From positions 1 to 64,000 of the forward strand of contig JAWQFJ010028243.1 of NCBI GenBank assembly GCA_034096865.1: DNA of 64,000 nt, in the 5' to 3' direction. The notes under the pieces are model-generated. The model was given only the letters and a program-made list of their open reading frames with translations, was not told the DNA's origin and made no database searches. The DNA comes from Theodoxus fluviatilis (taxonomy: Eukaryota > Mollusca > Gastropoda > Cycloneritida > Neritidae). Below, piece after piece: positions 38,401-50,800 of this stretch; position 1 is the stretch's first letter, and every line of letters begins with the position of its first letter. The position numbers and the translations under genes were made by a program.

Positions 38401-41400
38401 GCATGTGCACATGAGTTCTATGAGCAGAAAAGTGTAGGGTCGGTGGTGATATTTAGGGTAAGTCGGACAACCAGAAACAAACGACTTTTTGTGTGTGCCT
38501 GAGCTAGCATACGGCTGAATTTTACCTGGTGTCCCCCCTCACCTGTTGGAATGCTATGTTTTTGTCCTGCCAAGAACTGCTCCAGTTGCACTCACTCAGC
38601 TGGCCTCAATCAGCACCTACATGTATGTGGCAACAGGCTGTATGGTTCACTTGATCTGGGTCTGACGTGTCAATACCAAAAAACCCAGATGGAACCAACT
38701 TCAGCAATTTTCTGCTACCTGGCAGCTGGGAGACTGGTATGAAGAATGCTTTCCCCTAGAGACTCCATTGATTTGATGGCTGTCCCACACACACCCAGTA
38801 CTGTCCTCCCCACCTGCAGTGCAACCAAGCACCTGAGTGCAGCACTGGCACGCTGCTGTGTGAGGAGCCCTTGCAAGGGGGCTGCGGTCCAGCATGGGGC
38901 TTGGACTGTAGTACACCAGGGGGAGTGGCGATGGTGCTAGTTCCTGACTATGTAGTGTCTGTCTGTCGCAGTCAGTCCCTGTGGCTTGGGGGGTCAGAAC
39001 AAACCCACCGCATCTCCCTACGCGATTCGTAGGAGGCGAATAACTAGGGACATCGTGACTTGATTTACAGTTATTCTAAACTACTCTAGTGGTTTTCATG
39101 CTCTATGGCCTTACATAACCTTCCAAGGCTGATAGGTCATAAAACTCCCTCCCTCTCTCCCTCAGTCCCTCTCTCCCTCCCTCCCTCCCTCCCTCCCTCC
39201 CTCCCTCCCTCCCTCCCTCCCTCCCTCCCTCCCTCCCTCCCTCCCTCCCTCCCTCCCTCTGTCCATCACTCACTCACTCCCTCTGTCCATCACTCACTCC
39301 CTCTGTCCATCACTCACTGACTCCCTCTGTCCATCACTCACTCACTCCCTCTGTCCATCACTCACTCACTCCCTCTGTCTATCTATGTCACTGTGAGTGC
39401 CATTAGGTGCCAGCCAAGGATTGATCATGGCCCAGCGATGTGGGAGTTAAGTGTTAGATGTTTAGAACCCAGATGGGGATGACATCTCGCTATGTAAACA
39501 ATACCTTTGCCTCTATGTAGAGAAACTGGTAAGCAGCCAGGCTTTTACTGATGTGGATTGTTTCAACAACAACAATAACAGCAACAACAAATTTACCATT
39601 TGCATGAGCATCGGGGAATAATACTTGTCTGTGTAGATGTCTCTTTTTCTTGTTGACGTCACTCTGCTTGCTGATGCAAGCAAGGACGAGTTGATGTCCA
39701 GAATATGAGTTTGCTAAGCAGGCTGTGCACAGCAAGCCAGCAACATGATTGAAAGAGAATCAAAAGCTTGAGGAATTTAGATGGAATTGTCTTATACTTG
39801 TAGGAATATGGAAAATTAATCATGCTGATGGACTTGCACATGACAGTCTGCCAAATTTGCTGACGATGATGGTTCATCCCTCAGAGACAAGAAGAGGGAA
39901 ATGCACTGGACAAACATTTGTGGTTCCTGAAATTGTTGAGTAAGTGCATCTTGCAGCACACCTTGTTTGTTTTTGTTCTTTCAGGTGCTGCACATGCTCA
40001 AGTTTATCTCCACTTTCATGGTGGACAACCCCCTGTGTGTGTGCAGTGATGAGATTTCCTACATCAAGAGAGTGCTGGTGTCGGAGGGAGACGAGGTCAA
40101 GCTAAAGCAGAAGACATCACAGATCTCCATTGCCCTCACACAGGGCAACTACCGATGCAAAATCCGCATCAGTGTGCCCAACGACTATCCAGCCTCCCAA
40201 GTCATGTAAGTCTGCTTGTAGTGAAGCCTTGCATATTTTATAGTACCCTCAGTCTTGTTGCATTGTTGGGTTTCCTTATCATGTCTCATTGTTGAAGTCT
40301 CTCTCTTCTACTTGTACTGTGTTCTTTGTCTATTTCTCTGTGCCATCCTTGTGCCTCGCTCCAGCTTTTCTTTGTCTGCATGGAACTCATCAGCAAGTCT
40401 CTCTCCTTGTTGTATTCATTTTTGTCTTCACTGCAGTTGTTGTGTATAGTAGTATTACTGTCATTTTTCCTAAGCTCTTTCTGATTGTGGTATTCCTCCT
40501 GTTCCTTTCACTCCTGCACACACTCCTTCTCTTCCTGCTCCTCTTTCTGCTCATCTTCCTGCTCCTCTTCCTGCTTCTCCTGCTCCTCTTCTTGCTTCTC
40601 CTGCTCCTCTTTCTGCTCCTCTTTCTGCTCATCTTTCTGCTCCTCTTTCTGCTCATCTTCCTGCTCCTCTTCCTGCTTCTCCTGCTCATCTTCTTGCTTC
40701 TCCTGCACACACTCCTTCTCTTCCTGCTCCTCTTCCTGCTTTTCCTGCTCCTCTTCCTGCTTCTCCTGCTCCTCTTCTTGCTTCTCCTGCTCCTCTTTCT
40801 GCTCCTCTTTCTGCTCATCTTTCTGCTCCTCTTTCTGCTCATCTTCCTGCTCCTCTTCTTGCTTCTCCTGCTCCTCTTCCTGCTTCTCCTGCACACACTC
40901 CTTCTCTTCCTGCTCCTCTTCCTGCTTTTCCTGCTCCTCTTCCTGCTCCTCTTCCTGCTTCTCCTGCTCCTCTTCCTGCTCCTCCTCCTGCTCCCATGTC
41001 CTGTCCTTAAACTCTTAACCCTTTCCTCCTGCTCCTCCATTTTCATGTCATGCTCTTTCCCTTCCCTGGCAGGTTAGGGGTAGGAATAGACCTGTTGCAT
41101 CTCCCTAAATTAATTGTAACAGGATAATGACTGAGGAAATCTACATGACTAGCTCTCACTCTAACCGACTCATGTGGTTTTTGTGATCAAAGGCTTTACG
41201 TAGCCTAGAAAGGTTAGTAGGCAGTAAAGCCTATTCATTCATTTATTACTCCACCTTATCCTTCTCCTTTGTTTCCTCTCTTGGCTAGGGACATGTTTCT
41301 ACCTTCTCTTCCCACACTGCCTGACATGGGTGCTGACAGCAAGCAATGAGTTTGAGTAGGTGACCTGGAGAACTAGCCCACACCTTTGCTGGGTGGTGAG

Positions 41401-44400
41401 GGCTGGTATGGAAATAATGGGAAGGGTGGGCTGTAGTGTTGAGGGACTTTAAAAGTCAATGCTTGCACTGCCATGCAATGCCATGTAGTAAATGATGTGT
41501 CCGTTCCATGGGCTGCAGAGCGGAGCTGGTGGACTGCAACTTTCCAGAGCTGCTGCGGGTGTTTTTCCAGGCCCAGGCAGTGGAGATTGCCAGGAAGTGT
41601 GTGCAGCCCCCTCTCAAATGCAAACCCAAGTAAGGGAGCTTGCTTCTGCCCATAGGAGCACCAACGCTTATGATGGACAGGCATATGTGTAATCATGCAT
41701 GCATGCATGTACATAGCTTGGTGTTCCATCTGTTTGGATGAAGTCAGCAGTGAGGCTGATGATGGGACTGCAGTTCAGATTCAGTTGTGCAGAGCCTGTG
41801 GCATTGAGGGCAAATGACAGTTGTATCTAACTAACTGTATGCTGCAATGGACCAGTTTAAGAACATACACACTCATATGCATGCATGCATGTAGACATGT
41901 ACTCATTAGCACATGCAAAAACATATGCATGCAGTCAAGCAGGCATGCATCAGAGCACAAGCATCAGAGCACAAGCATCAGAGCACAAGCAGCAGAGCAC
42001 AAGCATCAGAGCACAAGCATCAGAGCACAAGCAGCAGAGCACAAGCAGCAGAGCACAAGCAGCAGAGCACAAGCAGCAGAGCACAAGCAGCAGAGCACAA
42101 GCAGCAGAGCACAAGCTGCAGAGCACAAGCATCAGAGCACAAGCATCAGAGCACAAGCATCAGAACTCAAGCATCAGAGCACAAGCAGCAGAACTCAAGC
42201 ATCAGAGCACAAGCAGCAGAGCACAAGCAGCAGAGCACAAGCAGCAGAGCACAAGCAAGCAGATTTGTGACCCTCCATCACAAAATGAGTCACTCGTTGC
42301 ATTTTGAACATTTTGAGATCTTGTATGATTTCAAAAAAGCACACAACAAGCTTTTCAATGGTGCAAGAATCATGAAAATATCACTACGCTATACGATTTC
42401 ACATGAGTTTAATGATAGACACCCTAAAAATAAGTTTTTTGAGAAAAACGCGTTTCAAGTTTACAGACATTATTCCCCTTTTTTCCTTAGCAACCCTTAT
42501 TCTGTACTCATGAAATTTGCCACAGAGATGAAGCAACCACCAGCGAATCAAATTTGGCTTTGGTTGGCAGCCTAGGGTATTCCCGCATTGATCTGTTGCA
42601 GTGGCGGCTACAAAACTTTGAGAAAATGCCTGATGTCAATGATCGGTTCGCAGATGTTTTCTAGTAAATTATTTACCACCACATCCCAAAAACATCATAA
42701 AACATACTCTTACACGTTGATTTCAAAAATGAAATTTACTCATACAAGGGAGAAGGGACTAGAGAAGCCAAATAAACAAACTTGAAGTCGACCACTACAA
42801 CCCCAACCTCCTTTGTGGACGGTTTGCGCAAAATGACTCGACTGTGCAACTGACTCATTTAGTGATGGAGGGTCACATTTGTACATCCACAGGCTCCAAT
42901 GACTGCAGATGAAGCAATGGTCATATGCATATGTAAATGAGTAAATAAGACTGTGCATGAGTAACTAACTACATGTGCATGTGAGTAAAAACCTGCAGGC
43001 AGCTGTTGGCAAAATCACACTTTAGAACTGGAAAAGCTCATGTCTCTCACGTGAAGGCATGCAGATGTACATGGAACCCTTCTTGCAGACAGTGATAAAC
43101 ATTTTGTCACACAAGCTTTGCAAACATGCAAGTATAACTATGACACATAACTTATGCCTGAGCTTGTATGGCGCTGCATTGTATCCATCAACTCCCTTTC
43201 TTGCTCTGCTCTCCCATTGTGCCCTCTTGAGTTTGAAGCCAACCCAAAGCCTCTGCTGGGCTATTGATAGCCTCTTTTTTAGGAAGTGTAGATGGTCTAG
43301 TAAGCTAAGGTGTTGGACTTTGCGGTGAGGCGCTGTGCCGTGGTTCGATCCCAGGGGCGGGAGATAGGGGGGGGGAAAGTTAAAAACAATTTGTGTTGTG
43401 TAGAGACAGATCAATGCAAACGCCTTGAACTGTCAGTCTGTGCATCAGCTTTTTACATGTTGGACACATACTTTTTGTCATCTTTTTGGTAGCCAGTCTC
43501 TACATCAGCTGTCAAAACATTTGGCACATAATTTTTGCCTATCCATATGATGATACTTGCATTTTGACAGAGATCCTCCCTTCAAGCCACGCCTGTCCCT
43601 GCAGCCCGTGTGTGAGTTCCTCATTCGGGACTGCATCAAGAACTACCCAGTCCAGAGCTGTCCCATCTGTAAAGAGAAGGTCCTGCCCGAAAACCCAGCT
43701 GTAAGTCTTCTTTCACTTTGCATTTGCAATCCATGCAATCCATTTAGAGGCATTCAGCTTGTGTGTAATGGCTCTCTACAGCCGGGTAGATTTGATTTAC
43801 ATGTATAGGTATATTCTGCTGTGAGGTCAAGAGTGGACCAAACCTGCTGGTTTTGCTGGTTAATAATTAAAAAAATTAAATTCTGCATTTTAACTCCTCA
43901 GAAGCAATGACATGAATTTGTCTTTGTTCACTTGTGAGTACTTCTAGTGAATGTTTTGCTGTTTTTTGTCGGATATAATTAAAATTGTTATATGCCAAAG
44001 AAAAGGATGGTTGTCTTATCCATGACTTTTTTTTTAAGCGGCACTGACAGCTCTGATAGCCCTTCAGCCCCCTGTGGTGGGGGGTCAGAATAGACCCACT
44101 GCATCTCCCGATGCAATTTGTAAGAGGTGAATAAATAGATAGGGGCATCGTGACTTGATTTGTGCTTACTCTACACTATTCTAGTGATTTTTGTGCTTAA
44201 TGACCTTACTTAGCCTACAAAGGCTCATAAGCCATAACACTCCATCCATCCGTCTCTAGTAGTCCCAGTGATGATGCCAGGGTAGAGGTGAGAGAAGACC
44301 TGTCCTTTCCCTGATGCCCTGACACCAGAGTCCAGAGCTAAAGTGCAGCCCAGTCTGGGGGGTGTTTGCCGAGGATTGGTGATGACATACCATGTCTGAC

Positions 44401-44690
44401 CTGTCATGTGTGGCCCTGCCTCAGTGACATCTGGCAGCGTACCAGTTTTCAGCTTGAATCTATGAGAGTGAAAGAATGTTTTATTTTTAGCTTTCAATGA
44501 ATAGGTGAACTTTTCTACACTCCAACTCTCAGAAGAGTAGAGGTTTCTTCCAGGCTGAAATTGCAGTGACAACAGAGGCAGTAGAACTTGTAATGTTATC
44601 AACATTTGTCTTGAAACTTAAATTTCATGCACACAAACATAGGCATGCACACACACACACACCAATGCGCATGAACATGCACACACACAC

Positions 44691-44767
<77 letters not shown>

Positions 44768-44803
44768 CCCACCCACACACACACACACACACTCACACAC
44801 TCA

Positions 44804-44838
<35 letters not shown>

Positions 44839-47800
44839 CAGTTGTAGAAAAGAAGTTGTTCTTCAAGATACTCTTTTGTTTTTTCACTAAACAATACATT
44901 TGTTTTGTTTTTTATATGTTGAAATTACTTTGTTGCATAATCAGTTTTGATTCTCAATATGCCCATATGTATTGTTTTCAGGAGTGAGTACATTTTTGTC
45001 CTAAAAGGGGAAAGGTCATCATGGACGCTTTGTTTGACTTGATCATCTCTGTACCGATTTCCAGTTGTCCTTTTGCCTGAGGTGTTGTGTGTGTGTGTGT
45101 GTACTGTGTCCTTTAGCCTGAGGTGTTGTGTGTGTGTACTGTGTCCTGTAGCCTGAGTGGTGTTGTGTGTGTGTACTGTGTCCTGTAGCCTGAGGTGTTG
45201 TGTGTGTGTGTGTGTACTGTGTCCTGTAGCCTGAGTGGTGTTGTGTGTGTGTACTGTGTCCTGTAGCCTGAGTGGTGTTGTGTGTGTGTACTGTGTCCTG
45301 TAGCCTGAGGTGTTGTGTGTGTGTGCTGTGTCCTGTAGCCTGAGTGGTGTTGTGTGTGTGTACTGTGTCCTGTAGCCTGAGTGGTGTTGTGTGTGTGTAC
45401 TGTGTCCTGTAGCCTGAGTGGTGTTGTGTGTGTGTACTGTGTCCTGTAGCCTGAGTGGTGTTGTGTGTGTGTGTACTGTGTCCTGTAGCCTGAGTGGTGT
45501 TGTGTGTGTGTACTGTGTCCTGTAGCCTGAGTGGTGTTGTGTGTGTGTACTGTGTCCTGTAGCCTGAGTTGTGTTGTGTGTGTGTACTGTGTCCTGTAGC
45601 CTGAGTGGTGTTGTGTGTGTGTACTGTGTCCTGTAGCCTGAGTGGTGTTGTGTGTGTGTACTGTGTCCTGTAGCCTGAGTGGTGTTGTGTGTGTGTACTG
45701 TGTCCTGTAGCCTGAGTGGTGTTGTGTGTGTGTGTGTACTGTGTCCTGTAGCCTGAGTGGTGTTGTGTGTGTGTACTGTGTCCTGTAGCCTGAGTGGTGT
45801 TGTGTGTGTGTACTGTGTCCTGTAGCCTGAGTGGTGTTGTGTGTGTGTACTGTGTCCTGTAGCCTGAGTGGTGTTGTGTGTGTGTACTGTGTCCTGTAGC
45901 CTGAGTGGTGTTGTGTGTGTGTACTGTGTCCTGTAGCCTGAGTGGTGTTGTGTGTGTGTACTGTGTCCTGTAGCCTGAGTGGTGTTGTGTGTGTGTACTG
46001 TGTCCTGTAGCCTGAGTGGTGTTGTGTGTGTGTACTGTGTCCTGTAGCCTGAGTGGTGTTGTGTGTGTGTACTGTGTCCTGTAGCCTGAGTGGTGTTGTG
46101 TGTGTGTACTGTGTCCTGTAGCCTGAGTGGTGTTGTGTGTGTGTACTGTGTCCTGTAGCCTGAGTGGTGTTGTGTGTGTGTACTGTGTCCTGTAGCCTGA
46201 GTGGTGTTGTGTGTGTGTACTGTGTCCTGTAGCCTGAGTGGTGTTGTGTGTGTGTACTGTGTCCTGTAGCCTGAGTGGTGTTGTGTGTGTGTACTGTGTC
46301 CTGTAGCCTGAGTGGTGTTGTGTGTGTGTGTGTACTGTGTCCTGTAGCCTGAGTGGTGTTGTGTGTGTGTACTGTGTCCTGTAGCCTGAGTGGTGTTGTG
46401 TGTGTGTACTGTGTCCTGTAGCCTGAGTGGTGTTGTGTGTGTGTACTGTGTCCTGTAGCCTGAGTGGTGTTGTGTGTGTGTACTGTGTCCTGTAGCCTGA
46501 GTGGTGTTGTGTGTGTGTACTGTGTCCTGTAGCCTGAGTGGTGTTGTGTGTGTGTGTACTGTGTCCTGTAGCCTGAGTGGTGTTGTGTGTGTGTACTGTG
46601 TCCTGTAGCCTGAGTGGTGTTGTGTGTGTGCTGTGTCCTGTAGCCTGAGTGGTGTTGTGTGTGTGTACTGTGTCCTGTAGCCTGAGTGGTGTTGTGTGTG
46701 TGTACTGTGTCCTGTAGCCTGAGTGGGGGTGTGTGTGTGTGTGTACTGTGTCCTGTAGCCTGAGTGGTGTTGTGTGTGTGTACTGTGTCCTGTAGCCTGA
46801 GTGGTGTTGTGTGTGTGTACTGTGTCCTGTAGCCTGAGTGGTGTTGTGTGTGTGTACTGTGTCCTGTAGCCTGAGTGGTGTTGTGTGTGTGTACTGTGTC
46901 CTGTAGCCTGAGTGGTGTTGTGTGTGTGTACTGTGTCCTGTAGCCTGAGTGGTGTTGTGTGTGTGTACTGTGTCCTGTAGCCTGAGTGGTGTTGTGTGTG
47001 TGTACTGTGTCCTGTAGCCTGAGTGGTGTTGTGTGTGTGTACTGTGTCCTGTAGCCTGAGTGGTGTTGTGTGTGTGTACTGTGTCCTGTAGCCTGAGTGG
47101 TGTTGTGTGTGTGTACTGTGTCCTGTAGCCTGAGTGGTGTTGTGTGTGTGTACTGTGTCCTGTAGCCTGAGTGGTGTTGTGTGTGTGTACTGTGTCCTGT
47201 AGCCTGAGTGGTGTTGTGTGTGTGTACTGTGTCCTGTAGCCTGAGTGGTGTTGTGTGTGTGTACTGTGTCCTGTAGCCTGAGTGGTGTTGTGTGTGTGTA
47301 CTGTGTCCTGTAGCCTGAGTGGTGTTGTGTGTGTGTACTGTGTCCTGTAGCCTGAGTGGTGTTGTGTGTGTGTACTGTGTCCTGTAGCCTGAGTGGTGTT
47401 GTGTGTGTGTACTGTGTCCTGTAGCCTGAGTGGTGTTGTGTGTGTGTACTGTGTCCTGTAGCCTGAGTGGTGTTGTGTGTGTGTACTGTGTCCTGTAGCC
47501 TGAGTGGTGTTGTGTGTGTGTACTGTGTCCTGTAGCCTGAGTGGTGTTGTGTGTGTGTACTGTGTCCTGTAGCCTGAGTGGTGTTGTGTGTGTGTACTGT
47601 GTCCTGTAGCCTGAGTGGTGTGTGTGTGTGTACTGTTGTTATTTTTTGGTCTTAGTTTTTTTGGGTTGTCTGAGTTTCCTGGTATGGTTTTTTTATGGCG
47701 CCTGAGTGGTATCGCTCCAACAATCATATCCTTTGTTAACGGTAGGTGGGAAGAAGTGAAACGAGAGAGTATACCACTCAGGCTCTACTAGGATGCACAG

Positions 47801-50800
47801 TACAAACACTGAGCATTTACTTCCTGCACACCGTACTTCAGTGGCGGAGACTAGACACCATGTTATGCAGCGACACCAACACACTGCAGGGCTACACCAG
47901 GACACTAGTACACCACCACACACAATGCTCACTCAAGATCACGGTTCTGCTACACTTAGGGTCGACGAGCGTGAATTCACTACTCACAACACATCCTCAA
48001 TCGAGCACTAGGGACATGCGTAGTATACACACCAACCCTACTACCAGCTATGCTCAGGGCTACAGTACACACTTCACGAACACAACCTCAGGCTCCATTG
48101 GGCCAACATGGACATCGCAATGAGCACCCTTTGATCTCAAGTCCATTAACGTCACCACAACCCTACCACCTGCAGGTGCTACTCGAGCCTATCTCTGAGA
48201 CCCATAAACAGTAGCACACAACACACCCACATCAGGGCTACAGGAACAGCACACATCAACACACAACACCACTCACTCTGCTACAGACACAGTACACACA
48301 CACACAAAACTCAGGCTATCATGACACAGTACACAACACACAACACCACTCAGGCTACAGGAACCCAGTACACACACACAACACCGAATTCAGGCTACAG
48401 GACAACGAGACAGGTACTCGCCTACATACCCGCTACACTAGTGTACACACCACAACTACCCCTGCAGGCTACGGACAACTACATACTATCGCGAGTAAAG
48501 CACACAACAGAAGACACCATCGCTACAGTGACACAGTCACACACCCAACACCCTCAGGCCTACATGACACCAGTACACACACACACCCCACTCAGGAGTG
48601 CTACAGTAACACAGTAACACACCCGGACAACACCAACGTCAGTCTTCAAGGCACAGTAGCAACACACAATACACAGCAACTCAACTCCATTTCAGGCTAC
48701 ATGACACAGTACCCCCCTCAACACACACAACTCCACTCAGGCAACAGGCACAGTACACACACTCAACACCACTCAGGCTTCACAGTACACAGTGACAAAT
48801 AAACAAAACACACAACACCACTCAAGCTACAGGACACAGTACTGCCGACAAGGGACAACACACCGAACTGTCAGGCTACAGATCACAAGCACACACACAA
48901 CACCACCATCGTCAAGTGCTAAACAGGAGGACCAGTACACACACACACACAACATCATTCTACAGTACACAGCACAACACACAAACACCACTCATGCTAA
49001 CAGTACACATTACCAACACACAGTACTACCTACTCAGTGCTATACGGACATCAGCTACACACACACATGAACACCACGCAGGCTAGAACCGGACACAGTA
49101 AACACACCAACACCACTCAGGCTTACATGAACACATTACAGCCACACCAACACCACTCCAGGCTACGGACACAGTACCCCCCACAACCCGCTCAGGCTAC
49201 ATGAACATTACACCACACTTACTTCTAACGAACACCACTCAAGGCTTACAGGACACAGTACACCACACACAACACCACTCAGGCAAGGACACAGTTACAC
49301 TACACACAACACCACTCAAGCTACAGGGCACATGTACCCCCAGACAACACCACACATCAGTTCTACAGACACAGCACACACAAACTGAGGGCGCAACACC
49401 ACTCATGGTCTTACAGTACACAGTACACACCACACCCACTCAGAGCTACGTACGTCCAGTTACACACACAACCACACCACTCAGTCTATCAGGACACAGT
49501 ACAACACACACACACTCTACTCATGTTACAGGATCCAGTAACAGCTCACACAACACCACTCAGGCAACAGGGAACACCGTAGACACCAACAACCACACCA
49601 CATCAGGCTACAGGACACAGTTACACAACACCATCCAACACCACTTCAGGCTACAGGACACAGTACAACAACACACAACACCACTCAGGCTACAGGACAC
49701 AGTACACACACACACAACACCACTCAGGCTACAGGACACAGTACACACACACACAACACCACTCAGGCTACAGGACACAGTACACACACACCACAACACC
49801 CACATCCAGGCTACTGAGGACAACAGTACAATACCACACACAACACACCACTGCAGGTCTAACAGGACACAGTACACACTGACACAACACCACTCCAGGC
49901 AACAGGGACACAGTACACACACACAACACCACGTCAGGCTACAGGACACAGTACACACACACAACACCACGCAGCAAGCTACAGGGACACCAGTGCACAC
50001 CCACACACCACTCGGGGCACAGGACCACAGTACCCACACACAACACCACTCAGGGCAACAGGACACAGTACACACAACCCAACCACAACTCAGGCTACAG
50101 GCACACGTACACGACCCACAACACCCCGCAGAAGGCTACAGGGACACAAGTACACCACACACAACACCACTTCAGGCTACAGGGACACAGTTACACACAA
50201 CACAACACAAGTTCAACTCAGGCTACAGGACACAGTACCCAACACAGCAACACCATCAGGCTACGGACGCAGTACACACACACAACACAACTCAGGCTAC
50301 AGGGACAACCGTCAACACACACAACAACACCATCCCGGCTAACAATGACGAAGTCACAGGACACACGCACACACAACTCAGGCTACAGGNNNNNNNNNNA
50401 CACACCACTCAGGCTACAGGACACAGTACACACCACGCACACACCACTCAGGCTGACAGGGACACAGTACACACACACCAGCACCACCTTTCGAGCTACA
50501 GGTACACAGCACACACACAACACCACTCAGGCAACCGGACACTCAGTACAGGCAGCACGACGACACACAGACACCACTCAGGCTCTACACGGACACATTG
50601 TGTAAACACACACAACACATGTCAGATCGGGTTGGAATGAATCAAGCTTTACACATTATACACATACCACAACACACTCAGGTTCATGGACACATTACAA
50701 ATCATAGCAGACCACACTTACCACTTTGTCTAGTGCGGGTGTGCATACATTTACAACATCACGTAGCAATTGGAGCAGCATTCATGTGTCGACTGACCAC

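Noticed and set aside
43287..43375. Functional tRNA gene
   Set aside because: A- and B-box-like segments are present, but no acceptor stem or anticodon arm folds properly, so a SINE remnant fits better.
45043..47727. 894-codon minus-strand frame
   Set aside because: Same 37-bp repeat artefact as at 51.6-59.0 kb.
49201..50640. 479-codon plus-strand frame spanning the Ns
   Set aside because: It lies in the noisy inverted repeat patch and crosses a sequence gap. It is not a gene.
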